Both the position numbers and the translations under genes were made by a program. A stretch of DNA of 64,000 bases from Hirundichthys speculiger (lineage: Eukaryota; Chordata; Actinopteri; Beloniformes; Exocoetidae): assembly GCA_018398805.1 (NCBI GenBank), contig JAGFBZ010000012.1, positions 1 through 64,000 of the forward strand, written 5' to 3'. Shown here piece after piece: positions 23,668 to 36,039 of this stretch; positions within the stretch are counted from its first letter, which is position 1; every line of letters starts with the position of its first letter. The notes below the pieces were generated by a model. It was not told the DNA's origin, made no database searches, and saw only the letters and a program-made list of their open reading frames with translations.

Positions 23668-26600
23668 GGAGGTCAATGGAGACTGACTCACTGTTGGAAC
23701 CAGCCTCTAGTGGTCAGTTGAGGAACTGCAGCCTCTAGTGGTCAGTAGAGGAACTGCAGCCTCTAGTGGTCGGTAGAGGAACTGGAGCCTTTAGTGGTCG
23801 GTAGAGGAACTGCAGCCTCTAGTGGTCGGTAGAGGAACTGGAGCCTCTACTGGTCAGTAGAGGAACTGCAGCCTCTAGTAGTCGGTAGAGGAACTGCAGC
23901 TTCTAGTGGTCGGTAGAGGAACTGCAGCTTCTAGTGGTCGTTAGAGAAACTGCAGCCTCTAGTGGTGGGTATAGAGGAACTGCAGCCTCTAGTGGCCGGT
24001 AGAGGAACTGGAGCCTCTAGTAGTCAGTAGAGGAACTGCAGCCTCTAGTGGTCGTTAGAGGAACTGGAGCCTCTAATGGTCAGTAGAGGAACTGCAGCCT
24101 TTAGTGGTCGGTAGAGGAACTGGAGCCTTTAGTGGTTGGTAGAGGAACTGCAGCCTCTAGTGGTCGGTAGAGGAACTGGAGCTTCTAGTGGTTGGTAGAA
24201 AAACTGCGGCCTCTTGTTGTCGGTAGAGGAACTGCAGCCTCTAGTGGTTAATTGAGGAACTGCAGCCTCTAGTGGTCAGTAGAGGAACTGCAGCTGCTAG
24301 TGGTTAATTGAGGAACTGCAGTCTCTAGTGGTCGGTAGAGGAACTGCAGCCACTAGTGGTCGGTAGAGGAACTGCAGCCTCTAGTTGTCGGTAGAGGAAC
24401 TGTAGCCTCTAGTGGTCAGTAGAGGAACTGCAGCCTCTAATGGTCGGTAGAGGAACTGCAGCCTCTAGTGGTCAGTAGAGGAACTGCAGCCTCTAGTGGT
24501 CTGTAGAGGAACTGCAGCCTCTAGTGGTCAGTAGAGGAACTGCAGCTTCTAGTGGTCGGTAGAGGAACTGCAGCCTCTAGTGATCGGTAGAGGAACTGCA
24601 GCCTCTAGTGGTCGGTAGAGGAACTGCAGCCGCTAGTGGTCGGTAGACCAACTGCAGCCTCTAGTGGTCGGTAGAGGAACTGCAGCCGCTAGTGGTCGGT
24701 AGAGGAACTGCAGCCTCTAGTTGTCGGTAGAGGAACTGCAGCCTCTAGTGGTCGGTAGAGGAACTGCAGCTTCTAGTGGTTGGTAGAGGAACTGCAGCTT
24801 CTAGTGGTCTGTGGAGGAACTGCAGCCTCTAGTGGTCAGTAGAGGAACTGCAGCTTCTAGTGGTCGGTAGACGAACTGCAGCCTCTAGTGGTCAGTAGAG
24901 GAACTGCAGCCACTAGTGGTCAGTAGGGGAACTGCAGCCTCTAGTGGTCGGTAGACCAACTACAGCCTCTAGTGGTCGGTAGACCAACTACAGCCTCTAG
25001 TGGTCGGTGGAGGAACTGCAGCCACTAGTGTTTGGTAGAGGAACTGCAGCCTCTAGTTGTCGGTAGAGGAACTGCAGCCTCTAGTGGTCGGTAGAGGAAC
25101 TGCAGCCTCTAATGGTCGGTAGAGGAACTGCAGCTTCTAGTGGTCGGTAGAGGAACGGCAGCTTCTAGTGGTCTGTGGAGGAACTGCAGCCTCTAGTGGT
25201 CTGTGGAGGAACTGCAGCCTCTAGTGGTCGGTAGAGGAACTGCCTCTAGTGGTCGGTAGACCAACTACAGCCTCTAGTGGTCGGTAGAGGAACTGCAGCT
25301 TCTAGTGGTCGGTAGAGGAACTGCAGTTTCTAGTGGTCTGTGTAGGAACTGCAGCCTCTAGTGGTCAGTAGAGGAACTGCAGCCTCTAGTGGTCAGTAGA
25401 GGAACTGCAGCCTCTAGTGGTCAGTGGAGGAACTGCAGCTTCTAGTGGTCGGTAGACGAACTGCAGCCTCTAGTGGTCAGTAGAGGAACTGCAGCCGCTA
25501 GTGGTCAGTAGAGGAACTGCAGCCTCTAGTGGTCAGTAGAGGAACTGCAGCCTCTAGTGGTCAGTTAGTGAGGAAACTGCAGCCTCTAGTGGTCGGTAGA
25601 GGAACTGCAGCCTCTAGTGGTCGGTAGAGGAACTGCAGCCTCTAGTGTCGGTAGAGGAACTGCAGCCTCTAGTGGTCTAGAGGAACTGCAGCCTCTAGTG
25701 GTCGGTAGAGAACTGCAGCCTCTAGTGGCGGTAGAGGAACTCTAGTGGTCAGTAGAGGAACTGCAGCCTCTAGTTGTCGGTAGAGGAACTGCAGCCTCTA
25801 GTGGTCGGTAGAGGAACTGCAGCTTCTAGTGGTCGGTAGAGGAACTGCAGCTTCTAGTGGTCTGTGGAGGAACTGCAGCCTCTAGTGGTCAGTAGAGGAA
25901 CTGCAGCCTCTAGTGGTCAGTAGAGGAACTGCAGCTTCTAGTGGTCGGTAGACGAACTGCAGCCTCTAGTGGTCAGTAGAGGAACTGCAGCCACTAGTGG
26001 TCAGTAGGGGAACTGCAGCCTCTAGTGGTCGGTAGACCAACTACAGTCTCTAGTGGTCGGTAGACCAACTACAGCCTCTAGTGGTCGGTAGAGGAACTGC
26101 AGCCTCTAATGGTCGGTAGAGGAACTGCAGCTTCTAGTGGTCGGTAGAGGAACTGCAGCTTCTAGTGGTCTGTGGAGGAACTGCAGCCTCTAGTGGTCGG
26201 TAGAGGAACTGCAGCCTCTAGTGGTCGGTAGAGGAACTGCAGCCTCTAGTGGTCGGTAGACCACTACAGTCTAGAGGAACTGCAGCCTCTAGTGGTCGGT
26301 AGAGGAACTGCAGCTTCTAGTGGTCGGTAGAGGAACTGCAGCTTCTAGTGGTCTGTGGAGGAACTGCAGCCTCTAGTGGTCAGTAGAGGAACTGCAGCTG
26401 CTAGTGGTTAATTGAGGAACTGCAGTCTCTAGTGGTCGGTAGAGGAACTGCAGCCACTAGTGGTCGGTAGAGGAACTGCAGCCTCTAGTTGTCGTAGAGG
26501 AACTGCAGCCTCTAGTGGTCAGTAGAGGAACTGCAGCCTCTAGTGGTCGGTAGAGGAACTGCAGCCTCTAGTGGTCAGTAGAGGAACTGCAGCCTCTAGT

Positions 26601-29600
26601 GGTCGGTTAGAGGAACTGCAGCCTCTAGTGGTCAGTGCAGCTTCTAGTGGTCGGTAGAGGAACTGCAGCCTCTAGTGATCGGTAGAGGAACTGCAGCCTC
26701 TAGTGGTCGGTAGAGGAACTGCAGCCGCTAGTGGTCGGTAGACCAACTGCAGCCTCTAGTGGTCGGTAGAGGAACTGCAGCCGCTAGTGGTCGGTAGAGG
26801 AACTGCAGCCTCTAGTCTTGTCGGTAGAGGAACTGCAGCCTCTAGTGGTCGGTAGAGGAACTGCAGCTTCTCTAGTGCAGCCTCTAGTGGTCAGTAGAGG
26901 AACTGCAGCTTCTAGGTGCTTCTAGTGGTCGGTAGACGAACTGCAGCCTCTAGTGGTCAGTAGAGGAACTGCAGCCACTAGTGGTCAGTAGTAGGGGAAC
27001 TGCAGCCTCTAGTGGTCGGTAGACCAACTACAGCCTCTAGTGGTCGGTAGAGGAACTACAGCCTCTAGTGGTCGGTAGACCAACTACAGCCTCTAGTGGT
27101 CGGTGGAGGAACTGCAGCCACTAGTGTTTGGTAGAGGAACTGCAGCCTCTAGTTGTCGGTAGAGGAACTGCAGCCTCTAGTGGTCGTAGAGAACTGCAGC
27201 CTCTAATGGTCGGTAGAGGACTGCAGCCTTCTGGTCGGTAGAGGAACTGCAGCTTCTAGTGGTCGGTAGAGGAACTGCAGCCTCTAGTGGTCGTGGAGGA
27301 ACTGCAGCCTCTAGTGGTCTGTGGAGGAAACTGCAGCCTCTAGTGGTCGGTAGAGGAACTGCAGCCTCTAGTGGTCGGTAGAGGAACTGCAGCCTCTAGT
27401 GGTCGGTAGAGGAACTGCAGCTTCTAGTGGTCGGTAGAGGAACTGCAGCCTCTAGTGGTCGTAGAGGAACTGCAGCCTCTAGTGGTCAGTAGAGGAACTG
27501 CAGCCCTCTAGTGGTCAGTGGAGGAACTGCAGCTTCTAGTGGTCGGTAGACGAACTGCAGCCTCTAGTGGTCAGTAGAGGAACTGCAGCCGCTAGTGGTC
27601 AGTAGAGGAACTGCAGCCTCTAGTGGTCAGTAGAGGAACTGCAGCCGCTAGTGGTTAATTGAGGAACTGCAGCCTCTAGTGGTCGGTAGAGGAACTGCAG
27701 CCTCTAGTGGTCGGTAGAGGAACTGCAGCCTCTAGTGGTCGGTAGAGGAACTGCAGCCTCTAGTGGTCGGTAGAGGAACTGCAGCCGCTAGTGGTCGGTA
27801 GACCAACTGCAGCCTCTAGTGGTCGGTAGAGGAACTGCAGCCGCTAGTGGTCAGTAGAGGAACTGCAGCCTCTAGTTGTCGGTAGAGGAACTGCAGCCTC
27901 TAGTGGTCAGTAGAGGAACTGCAGCCTCTAGTGGTCGGTAGAGGAACTGCAGCTTCTAGTGGTCTGTGGAGGAACTGCAGCCTCTAGTGGTCGGTAGAGG
28001 AACTGCAGCCTCTAGTGGTCAGTAGAGGAACTGCAGCTTCTAGTGGTCGGTAGAGGAACTGCAGCCTCTAGTGGTCAGTAGAGGAACTGCAGCCTCTAGT
28101 GGTCAGTAGGGAACTGCAGCCTCTAGTGGTCGGTAGAGGAACTGCACTCTAGTGGTCTAGACCAACTCAGCCTCTAGTGGTCGTAGTAGAGGAACTGCAG
28201 CCTCTAATGGTCGGTAGAGGAACTGCAGCTTCTAGTGGTCGGTAGAGGAACTGCAGCTTCTAGTGGTCTGTGGAGGAACTGCAGCCTCTAGTGGTCGGTA
28301 GAGGAACTGCAGCCTCTAGTGGTCGGTAGAGGAACTGCAGCCTCTAGTGGTCGGTAGACCAACTACAGCCTCTAGTGGTCGGTAGAGGAACTGCAGCTTC
28401 TAGTGGTCGGTAGAGGAACTGCAGCTTCTAGTGGTCTGTGGAGGAACTGCAGCCTCTAGTGGTCAGTAGAGGAACTGCAGCCTCTAGTTGTCAGTAGAGG
28501 AACTGCAGCTTCTAGTGGTCGGTAGACGAACTGCAGCCTCTAGTGGTCAGTAGAGGAACTGCAGCCGCTAGTGGTCAGTAGAGGAACTGCAGCCTCTAGT
28601 GGTCAGTAGAGGAACTGCAGCCGCTAGTGGTTAATTGAGGAACTGCTGCCTCTAGTGGTCGGTAGAGGAACTACAGTCTCTAGTGGTCGGTAGAGGAACT
28701 GCAGCTTCTAGTGGTCGGTAGAGGAACTGCAGCCGCTAGTGGTCGGTAGAGGAACTGCAGCCTCTAATGGTCAGTAGAGGAACTGCAGCCGCTAGTGGTT
28801 AATTGAGGAACTGCAGTCTCTAGTGGTCGGTAGAGGAACTGCAGCTTCTAGTGGTCGGTAGAGGAACTGCAGCCGCTAGTGGTCGGTAGAGGAACTGCAG
28901 CCGCTAGTGTTTGGTAGAGGAACTGCAGCCTCTAGTTGTCGGTAGAGGAACTGCAGCCTCTAGTGGTCGGTAGAGGAACTGCAGCCTCTAGTGGTCGGTA
29001 GAGGAACTGCAGCCTCTAGTGGTCGGTAGAGGAACTGCAGCCGCTAGTGGTCGGTAGACCAACTGCAGCCTCTAGTGGTCGGTAGAGGAACTGCAGCCGC
29101 TAGTGGTCGGTAGGAACAGTAAAGGAACTGCAGCCTCTAGTGGTCGGTAGAGGAACTGCAGCCTCTAGTGGTCGGTAGAGGAACTGCAGCTTCTTTCTAG
29201 TGGTCGTCTGTGGAGGAACTGCAGCCTCTAGTGGTCAGTAGAGGAACTGCAGCCTCTAGTGGTCAGTAGAGGAACTGCAGCTTCTAGTGGTCGGTAGACG
29301 AACTGCAGCCTCTAGTGGTCAGTAGAGGAACTGCAGCCACTAGTGGTCAGTAGGGGGAACTGCAGCCTCTAGTGGTCGGTAGAGGAACTGCAGCCTCTAG
29401 TGTTTGGTAGAGGAACTGCAGCCTCTAGTGGTCGGTAGAGGAACTGCAGCTCTAGTGGTCGGTAGAGGAACTGCAGCTTCTAGTGGTCGGTAGAGGAACT
29501 GCAGCTTCTAGTGGTCGGTAGAGGAACTGCAGCTTCTAGTGGTCTGTGGAGGAACTGCAGCCTCTAGTGGTCGGTAGAGGAACTGCAGCCTCTAGTGGTC

Positions 29601-31550
29601 GGTAGAGGAACTGCAGCCTCTAGTAGTGGTCGGTAGAGGAACTGCAGCTCTAGTGGTCGGTAGAGGAACTGCAGCTTCTAGTGGTCTGGGTAGAGGAACT
29701 GCAGCCCTCTAGTGGTCAGTAGAGGAACTGCAGCCTCTAGTGGTCAGTAGAGGAACTGCAGAACTGCAGCCTCTAGTGGTCAGTAGAGGAACTGCAGCCT
29801 CTAGTGGCCGCTAGTGGTTAGGAAACTGCAGCCTCTAGTGGTCAGTAGAGGAACTGCAGCCTCTAGTGGTCGGTAGAGGAACTGCAGCTTTTAGTTCAGT
29901 AGAGAAGAACTGCGTCTAGTGGTCGGTAGAGGAACTGCAGCCTCTAGTGGTCAGTAGGAACTGCTCTAGTGGTCAGTAGAGGAACTGCATCCACTAGTGG
30001 TCAGTAGGGGAACTGCAGCCTCTAGTGGTCGGTAGACCAACTACAGCCTCTAGTGGTCGGTAGAGGAACTGCAGCCGCTAGTGTTTGGTAGAGGAACTGC
30101 AGCCTCTAGTTGTCGGTAGAGGAACTGCAGCCTCTAGTGGTCGGTAGAGGAACTGCAGCCTCTAATGGTCGGTAGAGGAACTGCAGCTTCTAGTGGTCGG
30201 TAGAGGAACTGCAGCTTCTAGTGGTCTGTGGAGGAACTGCATCCTCTAGTGGTCGGTAGAGGAACTGCAGCCTCTAGTGGTCGGTAGACCAACTGCAGCC
30301 TGTAGTGGTCGGTAGACCAACTGCAGCCTCTAGTGGTCGGTAGAGGAACTGCAGCTTCTTGTGATCGGTAGAGGAACTGCAGCTTCTAGTGGTCAGTAGA
30401 GGTACTGCAGCCTCTAGTGGTCAGTAGAGGAACTGCAGCCTCTAGTGGTCAGTAGAGGAACTGCAGCTTCTAGTGGTCGGTAGACGAACTGCGGCCTCTA
30501 GTGGTCAGTAGAGGAACTGCAGCCTCTAGTGGTCAGTAGAGGAACTGCAGCTGCTAGTGGTTAATTGAGGAACTGCAGCCTCTAGTGGTCGGTAGAGGAA
30601 CTACAGTGGTCAGTAGAGGAACTAGAGCCGCTACAGGCTCTAGTGGTCGGTAGAGGAACTGCAGCTTCTAGTGGTCGGTAGAGGAATTGCAGCCGCTAGT
30701 GGTCGGTATAGGAACTGCAGCCTCCAGTGGTCGGTAGAGGAACTGCAGCCGCTAGTGGTTAATTGAGGAACTGCAGCCTCTAGTGGTCAGTAGAGGAACT
30801 ACAGTCTCTAGTGGTCGGTAGAGGAACTGTAGCTTCTAGTGGTCAGTAGAGGAACTGCAGCCTCTACTGGTCGGTAGAGGAACTCCAGCCGCTAGTGGTC
30901 GGTAGAGGAACTGCAGCCTCTAGTTGTCGGTAGAGGAACTGCAGCTTCTAGTGGTCGGTAGAGGAACTGCAGCCTCTAGTGGTCAGTAGAGGAACTGCAG
31001 CCTCTAGTGGTCAGTAGAGGAACTGCAGCTGCTAGTGGTTAATTGAGGAACTGCAGCCTCTAGTGGTCAGTAAAGGAACTGCAGCTGCTAGTGGTTAATT
31101 GAGGAACTGCAGTCTCTAGTGGTCGGTAGAGGAACTGCAGCTGCTAGTGGTTAATTGAGGAACTGCAGCCTCTAGTGGTCAGTAGAGGAACTGCAGCCTC
31201 TAGTGGTCAGTAGAGGAACTGCAGCTGCTAGTGGTTAATTGAGGAACTGCAGACTCTAGTGGTCAGTCGAGGAACTGCAGCTGCTAGTGGTTAATTGAGG
31301 AACTGCAGTCTCTAGTGGTCGGTAGAGGAACTGCAGCCGCTAGTGGTCGGTAGAGGAACTGCAGCCTCTAGTGGTCAGTAGAGGAACTGCAGCCTCTTTT
31401 GGTCAGTAGAGGAACCGCAGCTTCTAGTGGACGGTAGAGGAACTGCAGCCTCTAGTGGACGGTAGAGGAACTGCAGCTTCTAGTGGACGGTAGAGGAACT
31501 GCAGCCTCTAGTGGTCAGTAGAGGAACTGCAGCCTCTAGTGGTCAGTAGA
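23668..31550 (+). repeat. 28-bp minisatellite array, about 280 units
   Basis: A tandem array of a 28-bp unit, GCCTCTAGTGGTCGGT plus AGAGGAACTGCA, runs from about 23698 to 31550. It is preceded by the non-repeated border ATGGAGGTCAATGGAGACTG and CTCACTGTTGGAACCA. Common unit variants are GGTCAGT, GGTTAATTG, TAGACCAAC and the starts GCCGCT, GCCACT and GCTTCT. Blocks of several units recur about 2.1 kb apart, which shows higher-order duplication. Many units between about 25550 and 29970 are truncated. The copy number is length divided by period. A small inverted array of the same unit lies at 49675-49873. Confidence 0.97.
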
Positions 31551-31628
31551 CTTCCTACCTAAAGTGAACCCAGATGTTGGGTAGCTGCTGCTTCTTCATG
31601 GATCTTCATGTTAAAATGCTACATTCTT

Positions 31629-32054
31629 CCATCGATCCATTATCTTCTGCTTATCTGAAGTCGGGTCGCGGGGGCAGCAGGTTCACCTGAGAGGCCCAGA
31701 CCTCCCTCCCCTCGGCCGCCTCCTCCAGCTCCTCTGGGAGAATCCCGAGGCGCTCCCAGGCCAGCTGAGAGATATAATCTCTCCAGCGGGTCCTGGGTCT
31801 TCCCTGTGGTCTCCTCCCAGTTGGACATGCCTGAAAAACCTCTCCAGGGAGGCGTCCGAGGGGCATCCTAACCAGATGCCCGAACTACCTCAACTGGCTC
31901 CTCTTGATGTGGAGGAGCAGCGGCTCTACTCTGAGTCTCTCCCGAATGACTGACCTTCTCACCCTATCTCTAAGGGAGAGTCCAGCCACCCTGTGGAGAA
32001 AACTCATTTCCGCCGCTTGTATCCGCGATCTCATTCTTTCGGTCATTACATTAT
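31629..32054 (-). mobile_element. 5'-truncated LINE with 12-bp target duplication
   Basis: The insert is bounded by TGCTACATTCTT on both sides (31617-31628 and 32055-32066). On the reverse strand it encodes the C-terminal end of a non-LTR retrotransposon polyprotein followed by a short 3' tail. Related fragments are at 19056, 41222, 47230 and 55630. Clade assignment (Rex, RTE, L2 or similar) was not attempted beyond non-LTR. Confidence 0.85.
31651..32046 (-). pseudogene. LINE polyprotein C-terminus, one in-frame stop
   Basis: The reverse-strand frame reads MTERMRSRIQAAEMSFLHRV, then LSLRDRVRRSVIRERL, then RSQLR, a TAG stop at 31885-31887, then FGHLVRMPLGRLPGEVFQAC and RPRTRWRDYISQLAW, ending PPRPDFR. 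The stop replaces the tryptophan of the LRWFGH motif that is conserved in this family's C-terminal region, after the reverse transcriptase. Apart from that change the frame is open, so the copy is fairly young. It is 5'-truncated and lacks the endonuclease and RT catalytic motifs, so it cannot move by itself. Confidence 0.85.
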
Positions 32055-32066
32055 TGCTACATTCTT

Positions 32067-32899
32067 TGCAGCAGAATTAAACATACAGTCCAACAATTAG
32101 TTTTGGTTTTGATAAATAGAAATTTACATCCGTGACGAGTTCTTGTTGGGACCTGGTGTTGCTGAACCTGCAGCGTAAGTCGATTGGCTACTGGAACTCC
32201 TGGAGACTTTGTCAGTCCATGTAGTGTATGAGCGTAGATGTGAAATAAACCACACAGACAGGTGAAAGTGAAGTCTCGTCTTGTCTAACCAGCTCCCTGG
32301 ACTCACCTCATAGCTGTCTCTGCTACACTCTCACACACTGATGGAGTTCATTATGGCATCACGGCTTCAGTCCCAAGGACACTTTGATTTGTGGGGACTT
32401 AACGGGCAAAACCTAAAATGAGGCTACGAGGGTTTGTGGCTGCGGACATAAAAGATATATAAGACATTTAGTAGTTTGTTTTAATTTTCCCTCATAATCC
32501 TTAATCTTTAGTGCAGAAATGCTGGAGTCGGACCAGTATTCAGAGCACACACACATGGATGGATTTTTATTCTTGATGAGCTCTGATGGCATTAGTCTTG
32601 ATTTAATGAAACTCCATAGTGAAAATCAATATCACAAACTTTTCTAAACTAAAATTGTCAAGTTATATAAATCGCCTTCTTGGCCTGGATGAACAGGCCA
32701 AATCCAAACATTCACGTGTAAAGTATCTGCTCACTGTGGTCGTTTCCTTCAGGGCGGGAAGATAAGTGACTTCATCTACGCCATGTTTGTTTTCCTTACT
32801 GTAAGACGAACATACCAGCGCTAAGAGACCTACGAGCATCCAGGGTTTTTGTGGGCGTGCAGCTAAAACAGGTTATGGAGAGCTAGATGGAGGAGGACC
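32067..32899. other. Unassigned DNA
   Basis: No domain, repeat period or element end was recognised here. Confidence 0.3.
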
Positions 32900-33215
32900 A
32901 ACTCTTTCCATTCAGCAACGGCCGTCCCAACTCTCAGAACTATATATTAAGCAGAAAGGACACGAATTCAAACCAAAATCAAAAAAACATCATCCCAGTG
33001 GTGAAGCACGGTGGAGGGAGCATCCTGATGTGGGCTGGCCTCACTGCTTCAGGGACGGGGTGAGGATCTCGTCGTCTTTACCTCTGTGAACCCGGAGTGC
33101 TTTCTGAGCCAAGTGCCTTGAAATGCATCTGAACTGAAATGAACTCCATCAACGTGTCCAAGATCAGCTGAAGCTCAGCAGAAATTGGGTGACGCAACGG
33201 GACATGTTATGTTAT
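32900..33215 (+). mobile_element. Tc1-like transposase fragment
   Basis: In frame the sequence reads KNIIPVVKHGGGSILMWAGL, then TASGTG; the block KHGGGSIxxWG is conserved between the first and second catalytic aspartates of Tc1-like transposases. Further on, CTGAAGCTCAGCAGAAATTGG followed by GTGACGCAACGGGACA is the decayed segment before the second catalytic motif. No terminal repeats were seen, and the catalytic residues are lost. Confidence 0.7.
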
Positions 33216-33686
33216 TTTTTTTAATTTTTAAGGGGTTCACATGACTTTTCTCGTCTCTGTAAGTGAGTGTTGCAACAATGACCCACGGCATTTAAAGGTG
33301 CGCTGTTCAGTGTCAGCTACAGCATCATGACATTTATTACTTCTTGGATCGGGGACACAAATTCCTCCTTTCCAAGGACCAACCGAAGGCTGAGCCGGTG
33401 TGCTCAATTACGCCAACGCAAGCCTGCTTTTCCCCCGTCAGGTCTGCTGTCGGAGGCGGGATGAAAGGCCTCCGCTGCACCAAGCCTCCGCTGCTGGCCT
33501 GCAACAAGAGCAAAATTCTTATGACTCATAATATTCATGACTCAGCAGGGTCCCCCCCCCCCCCGAGGACCCGAGGTCCTCTGATGAAAACAAAGCCAAT
33601 CGTCTCTCACAGGCACACTCTCCCGCTCCTCGCCTTGTTCACTGGTTCCCCACGGAGCTGCAGCATCTGCCGGAGAGCCCTTCATT
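33216..33686. other. Unassigned DNA before the 12-bp minisatellite
   Basis: A C run lies at about 33552-33564. The forward 246-residue ORF starting at 33344 owes its length to the repeat that follows and is not accepted as a gene. Confidence 0.3.
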
Positions 33687-34027
33687 GCTCCATCAAAAGC
33701 TCCATCACGAGCTCCATCAAAATCTCCATCAAGAGCTCCATCACAAGCTCCATCAGGAGCTCCATCACGAGTTCCATCACAAGCTCCATCAAGAGCTCCA
33801 TCATGAGCTCCATCATGAGCTCCATCAAGAGCTCCATCATGAGCTCCATCACGAGCTCCATCAAAAGCTCCATCACGAGCTCCATCACAAGCTCCATCAG
33901 GAGCTCCATCAAGAGCTCCATCACGAGCTCCATCACGAGCTCCATCAGGAGCTCCATCAAGAGCTCCATCAGGAGCTCCATCAAGAGCTCCATCACAAGC
34001 TCCATCAAGAGCTCCATCAAAAGCTCC
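33687..34027 (+). repeat. 12-bp minisatellite (GCTCCATCAxxA)
   Basis: About 28 tandem copies of a 12-bp unit GCTCCATCA plus three variable bases. Because 12 is a multiple of 3, forward frames read SSIKSSI or ELHHELHQ and the reverse frame reads MELLMEL over the whole tract. No flanking exon structure, signal peptide or domain was found, so coding is not supported. Confidence 0.92.
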
Positions 34028-34741
34028 TTACTGCCTCTGAAAGTTCACGGGGGGAAAGGAACAGGGACAAGTGTGATTTCATAACCAAAAAAAGCAGCAC
34101 TTTGGACCTTCAGGGTGAAAGTTTGCTTATTTTCTGTTTGTGCATCAGAGAGCAAGCTCATGAATCCAGATCTGCCGTGTTAGAGAACGTCTCCGATCCA
34201 ATCCAAAAACAATCAACCTAACCCTCTCTGCAGCGGCGTGACGGGAGGCGGCGAGGCTCGTCTCCGTCTCAGTTTCCTGATGCCTTCCTGCGTCTTGTTT
34301 CCACTTTTCCAGGTTCGTTATATGAAGCATTTGTGCAGCAGGTAAATGTAATTTGTCTAACTGCGAGGCCGGAGGGAGGGAGGATCGATCTGTGTCTGTG
34401 AGGGTAATACAAAACGAGCTGAATATGGGGGGAACAAAGGGTCGTCGGGGAGTGATGGAAATGTGCTTTAATGAAATGCCGTGAAGCTCCAGTCCAGCTG
34501 AGCTGCTTCTCTCAGCATCTGGAGCCAGAAGAAGGTGAAACCGCTGGAATTAAATGGCTTTCTGCATTAATTTGGGAGAAGATGTGATTTGTTCTTTATC
34601 TGAGACACAAACGCTGTGTTCAAGCTGAAAACATAAACTGCTTCAGTTTCTTTTTTTTTTTTTTAAATGTTCACAAAGCTGGAGGAAGAAGTATGTGAAC
34701 CCCTGGACTGGTCTGGAGTCTATGCACGCTAGCAAATGTAT
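34028..34741. other. Unassigned DNA
   Basis: Contains a T run near 34650-34664 and AGAAGTATGTGAACCCC, a word seen near ends of some Tc1-like elements. Too little remains to call an element. Confidence 0.25.
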
Positions 34742-34747
34742 CATATA

Positions 34748-34837
<90 letters not shown>

Positions 34838-34844
34838 TATCTAT

Positions 34845-34893
<49 letters not shown>
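34742..34893. repeat. (TA)n microsatellite, about 150 bp
   Basis: Nearly pure alternating TA with one TACATA and a central TAGATATCTA, which makes it self-complementary along its length. Such tracts can extrude cruciforms and are common assembly weak points. Confidence 0.97.
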
Positions 34894-34896
<3 letters not shown>

Positions 34897-34962
34897 GTGC
34901 CTTAATTAGTCAGGAAATCTTACATTTCCCTGATAATAATTAATTAATTTCATATAATAGAC

Positions 34963-35760
34963 GCTTCTCGCTGCTGCTCCGGGACTTATCCCTTCGACGC
35001 TGGACGCTGGACACTGGACGCTCCTGTTTGTGCCCGGTTTGTGGTGATCTGCGGTCGGATGTCTACATACTGTCTGCAGGGGGCGGATCGGTCCTCTTGC
35101 GGCTGGTGGAGACCTGCCACCACGGACATGGACGGTGTCGCTGGAGGCCGGTTCAGGAAAGCTAAGCTAAGTAGCCCTGAACTGCTACCCGCGGCTACCA
35201 CCGCCACTGGATCCGGGCTGCAGCGTCACTGAGCTGGGACGGGAGCCTCCGACGTAGCAGCGGCGGCGTGCTGCCCCCGTCCAGCAGTCTGCACGCCGAA
35301 TGGGTCAGCTGACCTGACAGGGGCCGTCTGGTGACCTGGTGGGGCCCAGCACCGCCGGAGGAGACGACAACGGCCTGATCCGGTCCGCATGATAAACCGG
35401 GCTCTAGGACGGTTGGCTCCGTCGCTCGCCGGACTGAATGGAGCTCGGTCTTCTCAGAGGAGACGGTCTGGTTCATCGGTGTTTCCTCCTCTGACCTGGT
35501 GATATCTCACTGTCATCATTATGGAGATATTCTGGTTCTAACGGCTGTTAACTGAGTTAGCACTCGGACCACGGGACCTGGCATGAAAAGGAGCGCTGGA
35601 CGCTAGCAGCTCCCCGAGTACAACAGATTTTTCCTGGTGTACTGAAACTTGAATTTCCCCCTTGGGGGATTAATAAAGTATTTTTGAATTTGAATTTGAA
35701 TTTCCCTTCAGGGATGAATAAGGTATTTTGTATTGAAATAAATTGAATTTATTGTTAAAA
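34963..35760 (+). mobile_element. GC-rich retroposon with AATAAA and TTGAA tail
   Basis: A GC-rich body of about 650 bp is followed by ACTTGAATTTCCCCCTTGGG, GGATTAATAAAGTA and TTTGAATTTGAATTTGAA. The last block is a known 3' end form of fish retroposons; a second, diverged tail copy follows (CCCTTCAGGGATGAATAAGG). The antisense ORFs at 34986-35476 carry no domain. The left border is approximate and no target duplication was found. Confidence 0.45.
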
Positions 35761-36039
35761 CAATTAACATTACCCAACTTTCTAGAAACCACGTAAACAT
35801 ACTCTGCTAACATAATATCCACTCTAATTTATGGGTTTACTTTTTTATGTTTTTTTTTTAATGTAATTTATATATATATTTTTTTTTAACTCCATGTTCT
35901 TGGCTCTTTTTACATCCCAAAATTAGGAATTATTTTCAAATTTTCAGTGTCTCCTCTTGTTCCTGTGCTGTCACGAGTCTATTTTAAAGTTGTTTGAATT
36001 AAAACTCGTGTTTGTTTCTCCTATTTCTGCTGATGACAT
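35761..36039. other. AT-rich unassigned DNA
   Basis: T runs and TATATATA; no gene seen. Confidence 0.3.

Noticed and set aside
33344..34084. 246-residue ORF ending in SSIKSSI repeats
   Set aside because: Its length comes from the 12-bp minisatellite; the front part overlaps other frames and has no domain.
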